NCBI GenBank assembly: GCA_021324945.1
Contig: JAJPID010000044.1
Location: 1 to 54,040, forward strand
Direction of reading: 5' to 3'
Length of the DNA stretch: 54,040 bases
From: Lysobacterales bacterium
GTDB taxonomy: Bacteria > Pseudomonadota > Gammaproteobacteria > Xanthomonadales > Rhodanobacteraceae
A model generated the notes under the pieces. That model searched no databases. It saw only the letters and a list, made by a program, of their open reading frames with translations, and was not told the DNA's origin. Positions 52,452-54,040 of this stretch are shown one piece after another; positions within the stretch are counted from its first letter, which is position 1, and each line of letters starts with the position of its first letter. The position numbers and the translations under genes are program-made.

Positions 52452-52925
52452 GCCACCCGCGATTGGCTCACCGCCGCTCCTCCAGTAAGCCAACCAGATT
52501 GCCATCTTCGTCACGTAGGAACCCAATCCATAACTCATGGTCTGGCATCTTTGCGGTGAGCTGTGGCGCCCGCTCGTTTGTGGCGCCGCGTGCAATAAAA
52601 GCCGAGTGCGTGGCGTCAACGTCCGACACCTTGAAATAAAGGATGGAATTTGGCTCTCTCTCTTTTCGATTCCGCGTCCCGTGGGGTTTCCATGCTCGTT
52701 GAACGCAACCGATAAGGGCGCTTCGATAAGCAGGTTGAGCGGCCTGTCATCGGAGGCGACAACCGCCAGCAGCCTTGCCTTGAGTTGCGAAAAGGAAACC
52801 TCGTCGGGTTCTCCATTTCCAAGCAGTAGCCCGCAACTCTTCGCTTTCTCGGCGAAGCCGAGATCAACGAACACCCACTCACCCGAGTGTCGATTGGCTT
52901 CGGCGGCAGTTCCGGCGCGGATCAT
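52446..52925 (-). pseudogene. Hybrid cassette gene: unknown N-terminal half joined out of frame to a VOC gene
   Basis: The open frame is 159 codons. Residues 1-90 look like a real protein (GEWVFVDLGFAEKAKSCGLLLG, LNLLIEAPLSVAFNEHGNPTGRGIEKRE) and resemble conserved integron-cassette proteins I recall but cannot name. From residue 91 the frame crosses GAGAGAGAG into DNA whose true coding frame is a VOC protein, so the last 69 residues are out-of-frame text. The ATG lies seven bases after the core of attC 3. The simplest history is a deletion joining two neighbouring cassettes and removing the attC between them. Confidence 0.75.
52468..52656 (-). pseudogene. 3' fragment of a glyoxalase/VOC-family cassette gene
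   Basis: In this frame 62 residues read ILYFKVSDVDATHSAFIARG, then PQLTAKMPDHELWIGFLRDEDG and NLVGLLEERR before a TGA. This is the C-terminal half of a VOC (glyoxalase/bleomycin-resistance) domain, with the metal-binding Glu expected in the LVGLLEE strand. The N-terminal half is missing: upstream of the GAGAGAGAG stretch (52654-52662) the DNA codes in another frame for an unrelated protein. attC 4 follows as expected for its original cassette. Confidence 0.82.
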
Positions 52926-52932
52926 TGTTGGC

Positions 52933-52992
52933 GGCTAACGCCTGAGTTAAGCGGCGTGCGGTACGCACGTCCGCTTGAACGAATTGTTAGGT
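52933..52992 (-). repeat. attC site 3 (60 bp)
   Basis: Minus-strand R'' is ACCTAAC (52986-52992), then AATTCGTTCAAGCGGACG; the right end is CCGCTTAACTCAGGCGTTAGCC with core GTTAGCC at 52933-52939. Both boxes fit the consensus exactly. The stop of the nuclease-like gene lies in R''. Confidence 0.93.
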
Positions 52993-53442
52993 GCCAACCC
53001 GGACAGCGACACCCGTTGACTCATCGTACTCCCAGAACTCCACGCCAGCGGGCACGAGATGCCCGCATGTACGCAGGTAGTAGCTGGTGAGGCTTTCACC
53101 AGTGCCACGGCGAAGGTCTTTGAGCACGAACATGATCTTTCTGTACTCGGATGGTGCGGCATGGAAGTAGTACATAGCCTCATTCCAAACCGTCAGTTTT
53201 GCGCTTGGAATGTTGTGACCGGACGTCCAGCGGTGAGACTTACACTCGACTAGAACCTTCTGCGAAGAACAGCCCAAGTCAAAGGCGTGTGACTTCTTTG
53301 CGACACCGATGCCGATCTCCACGACGTGGCACGACTGCAAGTGGATACCTTGAAGTGCAAAGAATCGCTGCGCGACCAGCTCGAACTCGCGGCCAACGTG
53401 AGCGTTTGATCTGGAACCTACACGTTGAAACGGCTTATCCAT
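52987..53442 (-). CDS. PD-(D/E)XK nuclease-like protein (cassette gene)
   Basis: A 151-residue soluble protein. After a helical start (REFELVAQRFFALQGIHL) the sequence has the pattern of a restriction-endonuclease-like core: SHAFDLGCSSQKVLVECKSHRW, with D, then ExK as ECK ten residues on, followed by a helix (PSAKLTVWNEAMYYFHAAP) and a strand (IMFVLKD). This suggests a metal-dependent nuclease fold, but no specific function can be claimed. The ATG lies four bases after the core of attC 2. Its stop overlaps R'' of attC 3. Confidence 0.78.
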   Translation of the reverse strand: MDKPFQRVGSRSNAHVGREFELVAQRFFALQGIHLQSCHVVEIGIGVAKKSHAFDLGCSSQKVLVECKSHRWTSGHNIPSAKLTVWNEAMYYFHAAPSEYRKIMFVLKDLRRGTGESLTSYYLRTCGHLVPAGVEFWEYDESTGVAVRVGT

Positions 53443-53446
53443 TGGC

Positions 53447-53504
53447 ACCTAACGCCCGAATTCAGCGGCGCGCGCAGCGCGTCCGCTGGAATGAATAGTT
53501 AGAC
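53447..53504 (-). repeat. attC site 2 (58 bp)
   Basis: Minus-strand R'' is GTCTAAC (53498-53504), followed by TATTCATTCCAGCGGACG; the right end is CCGCTGAATTCGGGCGTTAGGT with core GTTAGGT at 53447-53453. It is the shortest site, with both boxes intact. Confidence 0.93.
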
Positions 53505-53508
53505 AACA

Positions 53509-53889
53509 TTACTTGGCCGCCTGATAGTGCAAAGTGACCGAGTGCGTGCTGGGTGCTGGCTGGCTCCGTGGAACCGTTGGATACGACAGTTGCCCAGCAT
53601 ATGACACCAACACGCTTTGCGAAGACAGCCAACGCAACTTGAGCGATGTAGGACACTCGAACCATTGCACGCTATGCGAACACCTAGCCGTTTGTTTGTT
53701 GAAGCTACCTGCCGGCACCACGTCAGTGCAAATAAGACAAAACCCGGCGGCTCCGCCGCCTGAATCCGCATACGCGATAGCGTCCATGGAGCCATCGGGC
53801 GATGGCACGGACTCCGTGACCGTGATGTCATGCTTGGAACTGCAACACGCGAGAAGCAGCGTAGCCACAATGAGCGCAATGTTTCTCAT
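53509..53889 (-). CDS. Small lipoprotein (cassette gene)
   Basis: A 126-residue predicted lipoprotein. The signal MRNIALIVATLLLACCSS ends in a lipobox LLAC, so the mature protein would start at a lipidated Cys at about residue 14. The mature part is Ser-rich with several Cys (GFCLICTDVV, ARCSHSVQWFECP), so disulfides are likely. No known domain was recognised. The ATG at 53889 lies three bases after the core of attC 1; a longer reading would include the core site itself. The stop is four bases before attC 2. Confidence 0.8.
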   Translation of the reverse strand: MRNIALIVATLLLACCSSKHDITVTESVPSPDGSMDAIAYADSGGGAAGFCLICTDVVPAGSFNKQTARCSHSVQWFECPTSLKLRWLSSQSVLVSYAGQLSYPTVPRSQPAPSTHSVTLHYQAAK

Positions 53890-53892
53890 GTT

Positions 53893-53962
53893 GTCTAACA
53901 CCTGAATTTAGCGGCGCGAAGCCGCGTAGCGGATGAGCGTCCGCTGGAATGAGTTGTTAGGG
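53893..53962 (-). repeat. attC site 1 (70 bp)
   Basis: Minus-strand R'' is CCCTAAC (53956-53962), followed by AACTCATTCCAGCGGACG; the right end is CCGCTAAATTCAGGTGTTAGAC with core GTTAGAC at 53893-53899. Same subtype as attC 2. Confidence 0.9.
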
Positions 53963-54040
53963 CGCATTGGCCCTTCCCGGAATTGCGTTGCGTATGAGCT
54001 TACGAGCACCGCGAAGCAAAAGCACCAGTGCAAGAACCAA
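53957..54040 (-). CDS. C-terminal end of a small membrane protein (cassette gene, partial)
   Basis: The last 27 codons are in the window: a hydrophobic helix LVLALVLLLRGARKLI, a basic tail and a TAA that lies within the R'' box of attC 1, as in the other cassettes. The gene continues past the right edge. Frame choice rests on this stop position and the helix. Confidence 0.6.
   Translation of the reverse strand: MVLALVLLLRGARKLIRNAIPGRANAP

Overview
The window is GC-rich, densely packed proteobacterial chromosome. Gene content and order point to a gammaproteobacterium of the Xanthomonadales/Lysobacterales, possibly Rhodanobacteraceae-like. The clues are rpoZ-spoT-(ridA)-recG, mrcA divergent from pilMNOPQ, mlaFEDCB beside mlaA, a PepQ of the gammaproteobacterial type, a cobalamin-riboswitch btuB, and attC sites that look like those of xanthomonad chromosomal integrons. 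The taxonomic call is inference from family knowledge; no database was searched.

Layout. 0-6.6 kb: the tail of an OmpR-type response regulator with its sensor kinase, ilvE, then the phospholipid-transport genes mlaFEDCB with the outer-membrane partner mlaA converging on them. 6.8-15 kb: stress and housekeeping genes (rpoZ, spoT, ridA, recG, a nucleoside hydrolase, zinc-free ribosomal protein L31, citrate synthase). 15-24.4 kb: a conserved protein of unknown function, penicillin-binding protein 1A, and the type IV pilus alignment/secretin operon pilMNOPQ. 24.5-31.6 kb: a MoxR/Bat operon in which each gene overlaps or nearly touches the next. 31.8-33.5 kb: macrodomain hydrolase, MscL and an FAH-family hydrolase. 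33.5-34.45 kb: a gene-poor stretch with a transporter-gene remnant and an orphan terminator-like hairpin. 34.45-39 kb: a MacAB-like export system with one adaptor, one ATPase and two different permeases. 39-51 kb: lpxO, an EamA exporter, an Ada-like repair protein, a small Rieske protein, pepQ, a PilZ/DUF1631 pair, btuB with its riboswitch, and an amino-acid permease.

The most distinctive part is the right end. From about 51.1 kb to the window edge lies the distal part of an integron gene-cassette array. At least six short genes are all on the minus strand, and six attC recombination sites (58-91 bp) separate them. The cassettes carry a small membrane protein, a YdeI-type protein, a higBA toxin-antitoxin pair, a hybrid pseudogene made from two cassette genes, a PD-(D/E)XK nuclease-like protein, a lipoprotein and the end of another membrane protein. 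The orientation predicts that the integrase and attI lie beyond the right edge. No integrase is visible in the window.

Other cross-cutting signals: four genes (spoT, recG, the EamA gene and the Ada-like gene) have a TANNNT hexamer exactly six bases before their ATG and no ribosome binding site, suggesting leaderless transcripts. A family of inverted repeats lies directly after three genes, and two copies of a double-hairpin intergenic element share the core GGGGGCGATCAAA. No tRNA, rRNA, CRISPR array, transposase or prophage gene was recognised.
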